33,238 bases of DNA from Actinomycetes bacterium. GTDB lineage: Bacteria > Actinomycetota > Acidimicrobiia > IMCC26256 > Chersky-534. Below are positions 23,514-32,185 of the stretch, one piece after another (positions within the stretch are counted from its first letter, which is position 1; every line of letters begins with the position of its first letter). Under the pieces are notes generated by a model. It was given only the letters and a program-made list of their open reading frames with translations, made no database searches and had not been told where the DNA came from. Location of the stretch: the NCBI GenBank assembly GCA_025463865.1, contig JAODBH010000108.1:1-33238 (forward strand). The letters run 5' to 3'. The translations under genes and the position numbers were made by a program.

Positions 23514-23538
23514 CGGAAACCTCCTGTACCGGTGACGC

Positions 23539-23574
23539 GGACACCCCGCCGGCCGATCAGCAGGCGGGGCGTCC
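23539..23574 (-). terminator. Hairpin after the MMPL gene
   Basis: 12-bp arms with one G-T mismatch (GGACACCCCGCC / GGCGGGGCGTCC) enclose a 12-nt loop, 26 bp beyond the stop of the minus-strand MMPL gene and just upstream of the GNAT gene. Confidence 0.55.
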
Positions 23575-23600
23575 GGAACACCGAGGTGTGTGCGCGGATG

Positions 23601-25724
23601 TCAGTGGGTCGGCTCGAGCACCGGCTCGTCGAAGCCTTCCGGAAGCGTGGGCGGCGCGTCCTCCACGAGCACGTGGGGGACGATCCGGTCGAGCCACTTC
23701 GGCAGCCACCAGTTGGCGTTGCCGAGCAGCTCCATCGTCGCCGGCACCAGCACGACCCGGACCACGGAGGCGTCGATGAACACCGCCACCGCCAGGCCCA
23801 GACCGATGAGCTTGAGCGCCCGGAGGTCGGAGAGCACGAAGCTGCCGAAGACGAACACCATGATGAGTGCAGCCGCCGTGATCACGCGTGCCGTGCTCGC
23901 GAGACCTTCGGCCACCGCCTCGGCGTTGTTCCCGGTCTTCTGGTAGTGCTCCCGGATGCCGCTCAGCAGGAAGACCTCGTAGTCCATCGAGAGCCCGAAG
24001 ACGATGGCGAACAACATCATCGGCACCCAGGCCTCGATCGGCGCCTTCTCGACGCCGAAGAACGAGGCGCCCCAACCCCACTGGAAGATGGCCACGATCA
24101 CGCCGTAGGCCGCCCCGATGGACAGCAGGTTCATGACCACCGCTTTCAACGGCACCAGGACCGAGCGGAACACCACGAGCAGCAGGATGAAGCTGAGGAC
24201 GAGCACCGCCCCGATGAAGATCGGCATGCGGGAGCCGATCACGTCGGAGAAGTCGATCGCGCTGGCGGTCTGACCGCCGAGGTTGACCGTGGTCCCGGTG
24301 CCCGCGGTGGCCTGCGGGATCACGTTGTCCCGCAGGTGGTGGATGAGGTTCTCGGTCGCCTTGGCCTGCGGTCCCGTGGTCGGGAACAGCGTCGCCAGGG
24401 CCGCGTTGCCCGACGGGTTCGGTGACGGGTTCGTCACCGACGCGACACCGGGCGTCGTGCGCAAGGTGGACACGACCTTGCCGAGGTTCGCGCCCGCATC
24501 CTTCCCCGTGGCCACGACGAGCACCGGGCCGTTCGAGCCCGGCCCGAAGCCCTTGGCGATGAGGTTGTAGGCCTTGTGCGTCGTGCTGGTGGTGGGGTCG
24601 TTGCTCGCGTCGGCACTGCCCAGGCGCAGGCTGAAGACCGGCAGCGCCACGATCACGAGGAACAGGAAGCCGGCGACCGCGATCGGCCACGGCCGCCGCT
24701 GGATCGTCCGGGCCCAGCGGTGCCACATGCCCTCGCCGGTCCGGGCCTTGCGCCGACCGACGTGCAGCCGGTCGATGGTGAAGCCGACGAAGCCGAGCAG
24801 CGCCGGCAGCAGCGTGGTGGCTGCGGCCATGGCGATGACGACCGCGAGCGACACGCCGACCGCGAGCCCGTGCAGGAAGTTGATGCCCATGAGGAACATG
24901 CCGAGCACCGAGACCATCACGGTGAAGCCGGCGAAGATCACCGCCCGGCCCGAGGTGGTCATGGCCTCGACCACCGAGGCCTCGGGCGAGTTGGTGCGGT
25001 GCAAGGCCTCCCGGTAGCGGGTGACGATGAACAGCGCGTAGTCGATGCCGACCCCGATGCCGATCATCGCCGCGACCTGCGGGGCGAAGCTCGGCGTGGT
25101 GAACACGTTCGCGAGGATGCCGACCCCCGCGAGGGAGATCGCGATGCCGATCAGGGCCGTGGCGATCGGCAGACCCATGGCGATGACCGAGCCGAACGCG
25201 ATCAGCAACACGATGATCGCGGCCAGCACGCCGATGATCTCGCTCGCCGGCATCGTCTGGTTGCCGAACCACGGGCCGGCGAACTCGACCTGCACACCCT
25301 GCTTCTCGATCGTCGACTTCGCCAGGTCCTTGATGTCGGTCGCGGTCGTCTGCGGGTGGTCGGAGTTGCCGTTCTTGGTCGTGATCGGAGCGACCGCGAT
25401 CAGACCGCCCTTCGAGACCCGGAGCGGCTCGACCGAGATCACACCCGTGACCTTGGCGACCTGCTTCAGGTAGGAGTCGATCGCGGCCCGGTGCTTCGTC
25501 ACGTCGCCGAAGACGATCTGGGCCTCGTCACCGTGGCGCGCCGGGAAGTCCTTGGCGAGCGTGTCGTACGCGGCCTGCGAGTCGGTGCCGGAGAGGCGCC
25601 CCGAGTTGGCGTAGTCGCCTTTCAACGCGGGCGCGGCCACCAGGGCGAGGATGAAGAGCACGACCCATAGGCCGAGCACCAGACGTCGGCGGCGGTAACA
25701 CGTTCGGGCGAGATTCGCGAGCAC
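23601..25724 (-). CDS. MMPL-family RND transporter
   Basis: 707 aa inner-membrane protein of the MMPL (RND superfamily) type with about 12 transmembrane helices in two halves. TM1 (RRRRLVLGLWVVLFILALVA) is followed by a periplasmic porter domain (about 35-165), a bundle including GIGVGIDYALFIVTRYREAL (the sterol-sensing-like TM4 motif with proton-relay Asp-Tyr), a second porter domain rich in Thr/Asn, and a last bundle with VFGLSMDYEVFLLSGIREHY, the matching motif of the second half. A short cytoplasmic tail follows (LVEDAPPTLPEGFDEP). Family members export lipids, siderophores or drugs using proton motive force. The GTG at 25724 has AAGGAG upstream. No regulator or lipid-synthesis gene adjoins, so the cargo is unknown. 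Confidence 0.95.
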   Translation of the reverse strand: MLANLARTCYRRRRLVLGLWVVLFILALVAAPALKGDYANSGRLSGTDSQAAYDTLAKDFPARHGDEAQIVFGDVTKHRAAIDSYLKQVAKVTGVISVEPLRVSKGGLIAVAPITTKNGNSDHPQTTATDIKDLAKSTIEKQGVQVEFAGPWFGNQTMPASEIIGVLAAIIVLLIAFGSVIAMGLPIATALIGIAISLAGVGILANVFTTPSFAPQVAAMIGIGVGIDYALFIVTRYREALHRTNSPEASVVEAMTTSGRAVIFAGFTVMVSVLGMFLMGINFLHGLAVGVSLAVVIAMAAATTLLPALLGFVGFTIDRLHVGRRKARTGEGMWHRWARTIQRRPWPIAVAGFLFLVIVALPVFSLRLGSADASNDPTTSTTHKAYNLIAKGFGPGSNGPVLVVATGKDAGANLGKVVSTLRTTPGVASVTNPSPNPSGNAALATLFPTTGPQAKATENLIHHLRDNVIPQATAGTGTTVNLGGQTASAIDFSDVIGSRMPIFIGAVLVLSFILLLVVFRSVLVPLKAVVMNLLSIGAAYGVIVAIFQWGWGASFFGVEKAPIEAWVPMMLFAIVFGLSMDYEVFLLSGIREHYQKTGNNAEAVAEGLASTARVITAAALIMVFVFGSFVLSDLRALKLIGLGLAVAVFIDASVVRVVLVPATMELLGNANWWLPKWLDRIVPHVLVEDAPPTLPEGFDEPVLEPTH

Positions 25725-25979
25725 GCTTCTTGCTCCTTCTGATCCGGGGTGCTGGAGGCGAGCGGTCTAGAGACCCCGTGCGGGGGTGGAACTCATCGGG
25801 CTCGGGTCGAAAAGCCGGGCGGCGGCTTCCGGGCTGGTCGGCGACGGAGGGCACGTGGACTGCGGAGTACGCGGTGCAGGTGGACGGGGGTCCACGACGA
25901 CCTGACTCGGCCCAGGCTCCATGTGTGACAGGGCGAGACGCTAGTTGGGGCGCGGCGACGCTGCGAGGGTTGTTTTCGC

Positions 25980-27389
25980 TCAGCCGACCGGGGCGCCGAG
26001 CACGGTGCCGGAGATCCGGGTCGGCCGCCACGGTTGCCCGTCGTCGGTCGACGCGACGATCCTCCCCGACCCGATGGCCTCGAGCAGTCGGGCATGGTCC
26101 TTCGCGTTCTGGTCCGCGTAGGCCGCGGCGAAGCGCACCATCGCCGCTTCGAACGTGTCGCGGCGACCGAGGTAGCTCGAGATGGCTACCGGGTCGCCGG
26201 TGCGGGCGTGGGCCCGGGCGAGGGTGTAGCCGCACAGTGCGGCGTATTGCACCAGCCGCCCTGCGGTCATGGCCTCGATGTCGACGCTGAACTTCATGTC
26301 CCGGAGCTGACGGACATAGAAGTCGCGTCCCTCGGGCCCGCGGGTCCAGCCGAGGAAGATGTCGCTGCTGGCCTGGACCAGGTGCTGACCGAGCACGACG
26401 CGCTGCCCGTGGTTGTCGTACCGGGACGGACCGACGTGCGGAGCGAGGACCGATTCGCCCGCTTCCTTCACCTGGAGGAAGAGCGGGTCGCCGTCGTCCC
26501 GGCCGACCATGAGGACCACATGGCACCGCGTCCCGACGCTCCCGACCCCGACGACCTTCCGGGCCGCGTCCACGAACCGGTACTGCTGGATCAGCACCGC
26601 GCGCTCGGGCGGGAGCGTCGCGAGGTACGACTCGAACACGCGCCGCATCGGCACGCTGTCGAACGTGCCGTGTTGGATCAGCGGCGGCTGGTCGACGATG
26701 CGGCGCTGCCCGTCGACCAGTGCCGTGAGCTTGGGCAACACACTGAGACTCGTGCGCCGGCGGACCTTGGCGGCCTGATGTTCCAGGGACTTCGCCTGTT
26801 TCGCGTTCCGCGCCGCGACGAAGCCGATCACCTGGTCGAGCTCCACCTGTGCGTACCAACGGTCGAGGACGCCGAGTCGGGCGAGCTCCTGCATCCGCAG
26901 GCGGTACGTGCGCGCCGCTGCCCGCGCGGCCCGCGCGCCGGTCTCCGGCGGTACGTCGAGGTGGCGAGCGGCGACCTCGAGGCTCGCGGCCAGGCGCTTG
27001 ACGTCCCACTCCCAGGGCCCGGGGAGGGTCTCGTCGAAGTCGTTGAGGTCGAAGACCAGCTTCCGCTCCGGGCTCGCGAACACGCCGAAGTTGGCGAGAT
27101 GCGCATCGCCGCACGCCTGCACGCGGATTCCGGAGTGCGGAAGGGTGGCGAGATCGGCGGCCATCACCGACGCGGCGCCCCGGTAGAAGCCGAACGCGGA
27201 GCTCGCCATGCGCCCGTACCGGATCGGCAGCAGCTCCTCGACGCGGTCGCGGCCGGAAGCCTCGAGGATCGCGATCGGGTCGGCCCGGTCGGGCGCCGCC
27301 TTCCATTCGCCCTGACCGCTGCGGGGGGCCCGCTTCCTACCCGCGCGCCCGCGGTCGACGCGCTCCTCCAGCGGTGCGTGCACGTCCAT
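25980..27389 (-). CDS. DUF2252 family protein (kinase-like signature)
   Basis: 469 aa. It begins with a basic linker (about residues 1-30), then the DUF2252 core: RDRVEELLPIRYGRMASSAFGFYRGAA, VQACGDAHLANFG (91-103) and VFDLNDFDETLPGPWEWDVKRLA (112-134), then QEL..., VGVGSVGTRCHVVLM, FLQVKEAGESVL and ARAHARTGD near the end. CGDAHLAN followed by FDLNDFDE resembles the catalytic loop (HGDxHxxN) and metal-binding Asp of aminoglycoside phosphotransferase-like kinases, so a phosphotransferase role is plausible but unproven. The ATG at 27389 (GAGGTGG upstream) is preferred over longer unlike frames. It is divergent from the repeat-protein gene, with about 209 bp between them. Confidence 0.88.
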   Translation of the reverse strand: MDVHAPLEERVDRGRAGRKRAPRSGQGEWKAAPDRADPIAILEASGRDRVEELLPIRYGRMASSAFGFYRGAASVMAADLATLPHSGIRVQACGDAHLANFGVFASPERKLVFDLNDFDETLPGPWEWDVKRLAASLEVAARHLDVPPETGARAARAAARTYRLRMQELARLGVLDRWYAQVELDQVIGFVAARNAKQAKSLEHQAAKVRRRTSLSVLPKLTALVDGQRRIVDQPPLIQHGTFDSVPMRRVFESYLATLPPERAVLIQQYRFVDAARKVVGVGSVGTRCHVVLMVGRDDGDPLFLQVKEAGESVLAPHVGPSRYDNHGQRVVLGQHLVQASSDIFLGWTRGPEGRDFYVRQLRDMKFSVDIEAMTAGRLVQYAALCGYTLARAHARTGDPVAISSYLGRRDTFEAAMVRFAAAYADQNAKDHARLLEAIGSGRIVASTDDGQPWRPTRISGTVLGAPVG

Positions 27390-27598
27390 CGAAGCCACCT
27401 CGTGTCTCGATCGCGCGTCTCTGATCCGGAGGATAAGCCCCGCGGCGCGGAGTCGACAGAGCGCTCCCGACGCCGGCCTTCGCCCCCGGCCCGACGCCCG
27501 ATCGCGCCAGCCGGGCCACGATGCGACGCAGCCGCCGGCCACGCGCGCGATCCTCTAGCGGTCCCACCCTCGTCCAGAGAGCGGATCCCGTCTCGTCC

Positions 27599-28588
27599 AT
27601 GGACACCTCGCCCGCCACCGGACCCGTCGGCTCGGATCCGATCCCCACGCCGGTGACCGACGCGGCGCGGCGCCTCTCGCAGCTGTCGTTCGGGGTGGCC
27701 GGTCTGGCGATCTCCGCGGGTCGCCACCTGGCCGAGCGCACCCGCCAGGCGGCCGCCCCGCACGCCTCGAGCGACGCCGCCATGGGCACCGCACCGTTCG
27801 ACACCGCACCCTTCGACACCGCGACCGTCGGCACGTCGGCACCACCGGTTCCGGCACCACCGGTCCCGTCGTCGCTGGTCACCGTGCCCCCGAAGGTCGG
27901 GCCGGTCGGGCTCGTCGGCGGCGCGCTCCTCGGCGCCGGGTACGTCGCCCAGGCCCGGATCCTCGACGTGTCGGCCGCGGTCGAGGTCCGCACCACGAAG
28001 CTGTCCCGCCGCCTCCTCGCCGCGCAGGGCGCCCGCGGCGCGGCGGCCCGACCTCCGTCGATCGTGGTCCGGCGGCTCGAGCCCTGGTTCGAGATCGGCG
28101 CCGCCCACCAGGCCCACAGCGAGGCCGCGGTCGCCGCGACCGTCAGCCGCCTCGTACCGGACATGCTCGACGCCGCAATCGCCGGCATCGATCTTCCGCG
28201 CCTCCTCCGCCGTCTCCCGATCGACGAGATGCTCGACGACTTGCTCGACGAGATCGACCTGAACGCGTTGCTCGCGCGCATCGACCTCGACGCCCTGCTC
28301 GACCGCGTCGACCTCGACTCCCTGCTGCGCAAGGTCGACATCGGGGCCATCGTGCTCGGCTCGACCGGCACGGTCACGACCGAAGCGGTCGACGCGTCGC
28401 GCGGGCTCGCGGTGAGGGCCGACACGCTGGTGTCGCGGGTCACCGACAAGGTCCTGTTCCGCCGGGGTGGACGCCGGCTCGGCGTCGAGGGCTTCGACCG
28501 GATTGCACCAGCCCTCGGCCCGAAGCCCAAGCCGGCCGCGATCGACGTCATCGGCGGTCCGGCTCCCGTCGACCGGCGGGAAGACTGA
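27599..28588 (+). CDS. Leu/Asp 9-residue-repeat protein coupled to RDD
   Basis: 329 aa from the ATG at 27599; an ATG at 27521 would add 26 Arg/Ser-rich residues and looks less likely. Residues 20-50 are helical. Residues 60-98 are low-complexity with duplicated APFDT and PPVPAPPVP units. About 103-116 is a short Gly-rich hydrophobic stretch (VGLVGGALLGAGYV). The distinctive part is residues 197-252: two 11-residue then three 9-residue units of the type (I/V)DLxxLLxR (IDLNALLAR, IDLDALLDR, VDLDSLLRK, VDIGAIV). I do not recognise a named family. The stop overlaps the RDD start by one base (TGATG), so the two proteins are made together; function is unknown. Confidence 0.8.
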   Translation: MDTSPATGPVGSDPIPTPVTDAARRLSQLSFGVAGLAISAGRHLAERTRQAAAPHASSDAAMGTAPFDTAPFDTATVGTSAPPVPAPPVPSSLVTVPPKVGPVGLVGGALLGAGYVAQARILDVSAAVEVRTTKLSRRLLAAQGARGAAARPPSIVVRRLEPWFEIGAAHQAHSEAAVAATVSRLVPDMLDAAIAGIDLPRLLRRLPIDEMLDDLLDEIDLNALLARIDLDALLDRVDLDSLLRKVDIGAIVLGSTGTVTTEAVDASRGLAVRADTLVSRVTDKVLFRRGGRRLGVEGFDRIAPALGPKPKPAAIDVIGGPAPVDRRED

Positions 28589-29046
28589 TGGCCCAGGGCA
28601 GCCGCGCGTTCGGCCTGTCCGTGCGGGGCCGGCGGGCCGGGATCGTGTCACGCGGGATCTCGGTCGGGGTCGACTGGGTCGTGGTCCAGGTGATGTTCGT
28701 CCTGGGCCTCGCCGCCTGGGGCCTGTTCGACTACCTCCTCGCCGGGAACGACTTCCACGTCCCGCGGCCCCCGCTCGGCGCCACCGGCGGGCTCCAGTTC
28801 GCCCTTCTCGTGACCTACCTCACGATCAGCTGGAGCGGCTCGGGCCGCACCGTCGGGCAGCTGACCCTCGGGTTGCGCACGCTGACCGACCCGGCCGGTC
28901 CCTTACGCGTCCGGACCGCGTTCGCGCGAGCCCTGCTCTGCGCGTTCTTCGGCCCCATCCTGCTGCTCTGGATCATCCCGAGCCGCAGGAACGCCGCGGT
29001 GCAGGACGTCGTGTGCAACACCGTCGTCGTCTACGACTGGCACTGA
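28588..29046 (+). CDS. RDD-family membrane protein
   Basis: 152 aa. The RDD fold shows three predicted transmembrane helices: the first after RGISVGVDWVVVQVMFVLGLAAWGLF (with the conserved Arg and Asp), the second LQFALLVTYLTISW, and the third ALLCAFFGPILLLWIIPS. SGRTVGQLTLGLRTL and NAAVQDVVCNTVVVYDW are the other family signatures (G-x2-G-x4-GLR, Q-D-x4-T). Some RDD proteins have been implicated in ion or metabolite transport, but most are unassigned. It starts in the TGATG overlap with the repeat protein. Its 3' 144 bp are overlapped by the oppositely oriented membrane-protein gene. Confidence 0.9.
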   Translation: MAQGSRAFGLSVRGRRAGIVSRGISVGVDWVVVQVMFVLGLAAWGLFDYLLAGNDFHVPRPPLGATGGLQFALLVTYLTISWSGSGRTVGQLTLGLRTLTDPAGPLRVRTAFARALLCAFFGPILLLWIIPSRRNAAVQDVVCNTVVVYDWH

Positions 29047-29799
29047 GCCGGCAGCAGGCACGGCACCCGCGGCGCGGTGCCGGGCAATGAGCGCGTACGC
29101 CAGCTCCACCTCGATGATGCCGACCACCGAGACCACCAGCGCGCCGAAGACGCCGCGCTCGAAGAAGATCAACGCGTACGAGTGCTCGCTCACCAACGAC
29201 TGCACGAGCGCCACGAGCTCGTGCTCGATGGCGACCGGGACGGTGCACAGGAAGAACACGAGCCAGAAGCTCCCGCGCACGAGCTGCACCGAGCGGTGCA
29301 GACCGGCGACGGGCCCGAGCCGCTCGATGCTGATCACCGGCCCCGCGATTCCGAGGTACGTCGTGAGGACGATGCCCGGGACGATGAAGGCGATGGTCGC
29401 GCCCAGCTCCGCGAGCGTCAGCAGCAGGTCGGCGACGATCAGGTTGACGTACGGAACGGTCCGCAGGACCACGGCGACACCCTGCCGCGCGTGGCCGTGT
29501 GCGGCCCGGCCGACGAGGGCGTCGAGCATGCCCGCGTAGAAGGTCGCGCCGACCGTGCTGAGGCCGGTCGCGGCGATGATCACGGCGTACGCCCACGTGT
29601 CGAGGTGGGACCGCTCCGCCTGCAGGTCGACGAACGTGTCGATCACCGCGGCGGAGCCGAGCACCACGACCGCGAGCGCGATGACCTTGGCGAACTCGCG
29701 CCGGTAGATGGAGATCGCGCTCCGCACGATGGTGGACGCGTGCAGCCGCGGGGGCGCAAACGGTGCTGCGATCGTCGCGGGATCCTCGGTCGCGGCCAT
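28903..29799 (-). CDS. Multi-pass membrane protein (YciC/GPDP-membrane-domain-like), 3' end overlaps RDD
   Basis: 298 aa with about six membrane helices in residues 35-240: AKVIALAVVVLGSAAVID, WAYAVIIAATGLSTVGATFYAGML, NLIVADLLLTLAELGATIAFIVPGIVLTTYLG, FWLVFFLCTVPVAI and VFGALVVSVVGIIEVELAYALIA. The PGIVLTTYLGIAGPVISIERLGPVAGLHRSVQLVRGSFW segment is typical of the YciC/glycerophosphodiesterase-membrane-domain group. The last ~47 residues (Asp/Gly/Glu/Arg-rich) are read antisense to RDD and look like non-native sequence, as if an earlier stop was lost. The start ATG at 29799 lacks a Shine-Dalgarno; TATATT lies 10 nt upstream, so the transcript may be leaderless. Confidence 0.78.
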   Translation of the reverse strand: MAATEDPATIAAPFAPPRLHASTIVRSAISIYRREFAKVIALAVVVLGSAAVIDTFVDLQAERSHLDTWAYAVIIAATGLSTVGATFYAGMLDALVGRAAHGHARQGVAVVLRTVPYVNLIVADLLLTLAELGATIAFIVPGIVLTTYLGIAGPVISIERLGPVAGLHRSVQLVRGSFWLVFFLCTVPVAIEHELVALVQSLVSEHSYALIFFERGVFGALVVSVVGIIEVELAYALIARHRAAGAVPAAGSVPVVDDDGVAHDVLHRGVPAARDDPEQQDGAEERAEQGSRERGPDA

Positions 29800-29808
29800 G
29801 TGCCGCGG

Positions 29809-29814
29809 AATATA
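29809..29814 (-). promoter_or_regulatory. Possible -10 element of a leaderless promoter
   Basis: TATATT on the minus strand lies 9 nt before the ATG of the membrane protein. It is the only AT-rich hexamer in the local spacer, and no ribosome-binding site is present, which fits leaderless transcription starting at or near the ATG. No -35 element is convincing. Confidence 0.3.
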
Positions 29815-29873
29815 GCCACCACGCACTCCGCCTCCGTCTGGCACCGCCAGGCGGCACCCAGCAGAATGCCGAC

Positions 29874-32159
29874 ATGACCGAGCCAGCATCTGCGAGCCGC
29901 CCGCCGTTCCCCGGGAAGATCGAGCGCGGACGCGCCGGCTCCGAGCCCTGGTGGCAGCCCAACCCGCAGCCACCCGACGGTGCACCCAACGTCGTGATCT
30001 TCATCCTCGACGACGTCGGCTTCGCGCAGCTGGGCTGCTTCGGCTCCGACATCGACACGCCCAACATCGACGCGCTGGCAGGCGGTGGGGTCCGCTACCG
30101 CAACTTCCACACCACCTCGCTGTGCTCCCCCACCCGCGCGTGCGTGATGACGGGCCGCAACCACCACTCGGTCGGCATGGGCCGCATCACCGACCTCGCC
30201 ACGGGGTTCCCCGGATACCACGCGCACATCCCGCGCTCGGCCGGCTTCCTGCCCGAGATGCTCGTGCCCCACGGCTACGCCGCGTACGCGGTCGGCAAGT
30301 GGCACCTCACGGCCGACGAGGACGCCCACCTCGGCGGCCCGCGCGCGTCGTGGCCGCTCGGGCGCGGGTTCGAGCGCTACTACGGGTTCCTGCACGGCGA
30401 GACGAACCAGTTCTCGCCCGCGCTCGTCTACGACAACCACCGCATCCCGCCGCCGCGTTCGTGGGAGGACGGTTACCACCTCACCGAGGACCTGGCCGAC
30501 CACGCGATCGAGTTCGTCGGCGACCTGCGCCAGGTCGATCTCGACAAGCGGTTCCTCCTCTACTTCGCCACCGGCGCGTGCCACTCCCCGCACCAGGCGC
30601 CGAAGCAGTACATCGATCGCTACAAGGGTCACTTCGCGGAGGGCTGGGACGTGTGGCGCGAGCGCACCAGTGCCCGCCAGGTCGAGTCGGGCCTCCTCGC
30701 TCCCACCGTCGAGCTCTCGCCCCGGCCGGAATGGGTCCCGGCCTGGGATTCCCTCGACGCCGACGAGCACCGGCTCTACGAGCGCTACATGGAGTGCTTC
30801 GCGGGCTACCTCACGCACACCGACGCCCAGATCGGCCGCGTCGTCCGGTACCTCGACGAGATCGGTGAGCTCGACAACACGCTGCTCTTCGTGATGTCGG
30901 ACAACGGCGCGAGCAGCGAAGGCGGTCCCACCGGCTCGATCAACGACGCGCGGCCTTGGAACATGGCCGAACGCCCCCTCGAAGAGGCACTGGCGAAGAT
31001 CGACGACATCGGCGGCCCGTGGATCCACAACAACTATCCCTGGGGCTGGACCGTCGCGGGCAACACACCGTTCCGGCGCTGGAAGCGCGAGGTGCACGAG
31101 GGCGGTGTCTGCGACCCCTTCGTCGTGCACTGGCCCGCCGGCATCGCGGCACGCGGCGAGACGCGCGACCAGTACGTCCACGCCATCGACCTGCTCCCGA
31201 CGATCCTCGAGGCCGTCGGCATCGATGCCCCCGCGTCGATCGGCGGCGTCACCCAGCAGCCCATCGAGGGCGCGAGCTTCATGACCCACCTCCGCGATGC
31301 CGACGCGCCCGAGACCCGGACGAAGCAGTACTTCGAGATGTTCGGCTCGCGCGCGATCTACCTCGACGGCTGGAAGGCCGTGCAGCACTCCGAGTTCGCC
31401 CAGGCCGCCCGCGTCACCGAGGACGACCACTGGGAGCTGTACGACGCCATCGACGACCCGTCGGAGTGCCACGACCTCGCCGCCGCCGAGCCCGAACGGC
31501 TCGCGCGGATGATCGAGCAGTGGTGGCTCGAGGCCGAGCGGTACCAGGTGCTGCCGCTCGACGGCGCGCCGTTCTTCGAGGCCATCGACCGCCCCCGCCC
31601 CGCCTCCCCGCGCGAGCGCTACGTCTACTTCCCCGGCACCGGCCCCGTGGAGGAGCGCGCCGCGGTCAACACGCGGAACCGCTCTCACCGGATCGTCGCC
31701 GAGGTCGAGATCCCCGACGAGGGAGCCGAGGGCGTGCTGCTCTCCCAGGGCACCGGACACGGGGGCTACGTCTTCCTCGTCCTCGACGGGCGCCTCGTCT
31801 ACGTGCACAACTACGTCGCGCTGGAGGAATCCCGGGTCACCTCCGACGTCGAGCTCACGCCCGGCGCCCACACCCTCGAGGTGCGCTACGAGCACACCCG
31901 CAAGCTCGGCGGCACGGCCACGCTCTGCATCGACGGCCGCGAGGCCGGCTCGGTCGACATCTCCCGCTACACGCCCACGCAGTGGTCGATCACCGGCGAC
32001 GGGCTCACGTGCGGGTACTCGATGTCGCTGCCCGTGATCCGCGACTATCGCTCCCCGTTCCCCTTCTCGGGCACCCTGCACCGCGTCGTCGTCGAGGTCG
32101 ACGGCGCGCCGGTGATCGATCCGATCGCCGAAGCCGGCCAGGCCATGCGCGCCCAGTAG
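29874..32159 (+). CDS. Arylsulfatase (type I sulfatase)
   Basis: 761 aa. The sulfatase domain begins NVVIFILDDVGF with the metal-binding Asp46-Asp47. CSPTR (Cys84 to Arg88) is the C-x-P-x-R motif in which the Cys becomes formylglycine, followed by TGRN; then YAVGKWHL (Lys142, His144) and SDNG (Asp343-Asn344) complete the usual site. It should hydrolyse sulfate esters, using Ca2+ and a formylglycine-generating enzyme encoded elsewhere. After about residue 560 comes a C-terminal extension of about 200 residues, rich in beta strands (RIVAEVEIP, GYVFLVLDGRLVYVHNYV, TLEVRYEHT), probably a beta-sandwich. No signal peptide is seen from this start, so the enzyme may be cytoplasmic. The Shine-Dalgarno is weak. 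Confidence 0.94.
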   Translation: MTEPASASRPPFPGKIERGRAGSEPWWQPNPQPPDGAPNVVIFILDDVGFAQLGCFGSDIDTPNIDALAGGGVRYRNFHTTSLCSPTRACVMTGRNHHSVGMGRITDLATGFPGYHAHIPRSAGFLPEMLVPHGYAAYAVGKWHLTADEDAHLGGPRASWPLGRGFERYYGFLHGETNQFSPALVYDNHRIPPPRSWEDGYHLTEDLADHAIEFVGDLRQVDLDKRFLLYFATGACHSPHQAPKQYIDRYKGHFAEGWDVWRERTSARQVESGLLAPTVELSPRPEWVPAWDSLDADEHRLYERYMECFAGYLTHTDAQIGRVVRYLDEIGELDNTLLFVMSDNGASSEGGPTGSINDARPWNMAERPLEEALAKIDDIGGPWIHNNYPWGWTVAGNTPFRRWKREVHEGGVCDPFVVHWPAGIAARGETRDQYVHAIDLLPTILEAVGIDAPASIGGVTQQPIEGASFMTHLRDADAPETRTKQYFEMFGSRAIYLDGWKAVQHSEFAQAARVTEDDHWELYDAIDDPSECHDLAAAEPERLARMIEQWWLEAERYQVLPLDGAPFFEAIDRPRPASPRERYVYFPGTGPVEERAAVNTRNRSHRIVAEVEIPDEGAEGVLLSQGTGHGGYVFLVLDGRLVYVHNYVALEESRVTSDVELTPGAHTLEVRYEHTRKLGGTATLCIDGREAGSVDISRYTPTQWSITGDGLTCGYSMSLPVIRDYRSPFPFSGTLHRVVVEVDGAPVIDPIAEAGQAMRAQ

Positions 32160-32185
32160 CGCACGTACTGCTCGAGGCGCCTGGG

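Noticed and set aside
22770-24425. A 551-codon plus-strand frame over the amidohydrolase and MMPL genes
   Set aside because: It is a shadow of two recognisable genes; His/Arg/Asp-rich with no domain.
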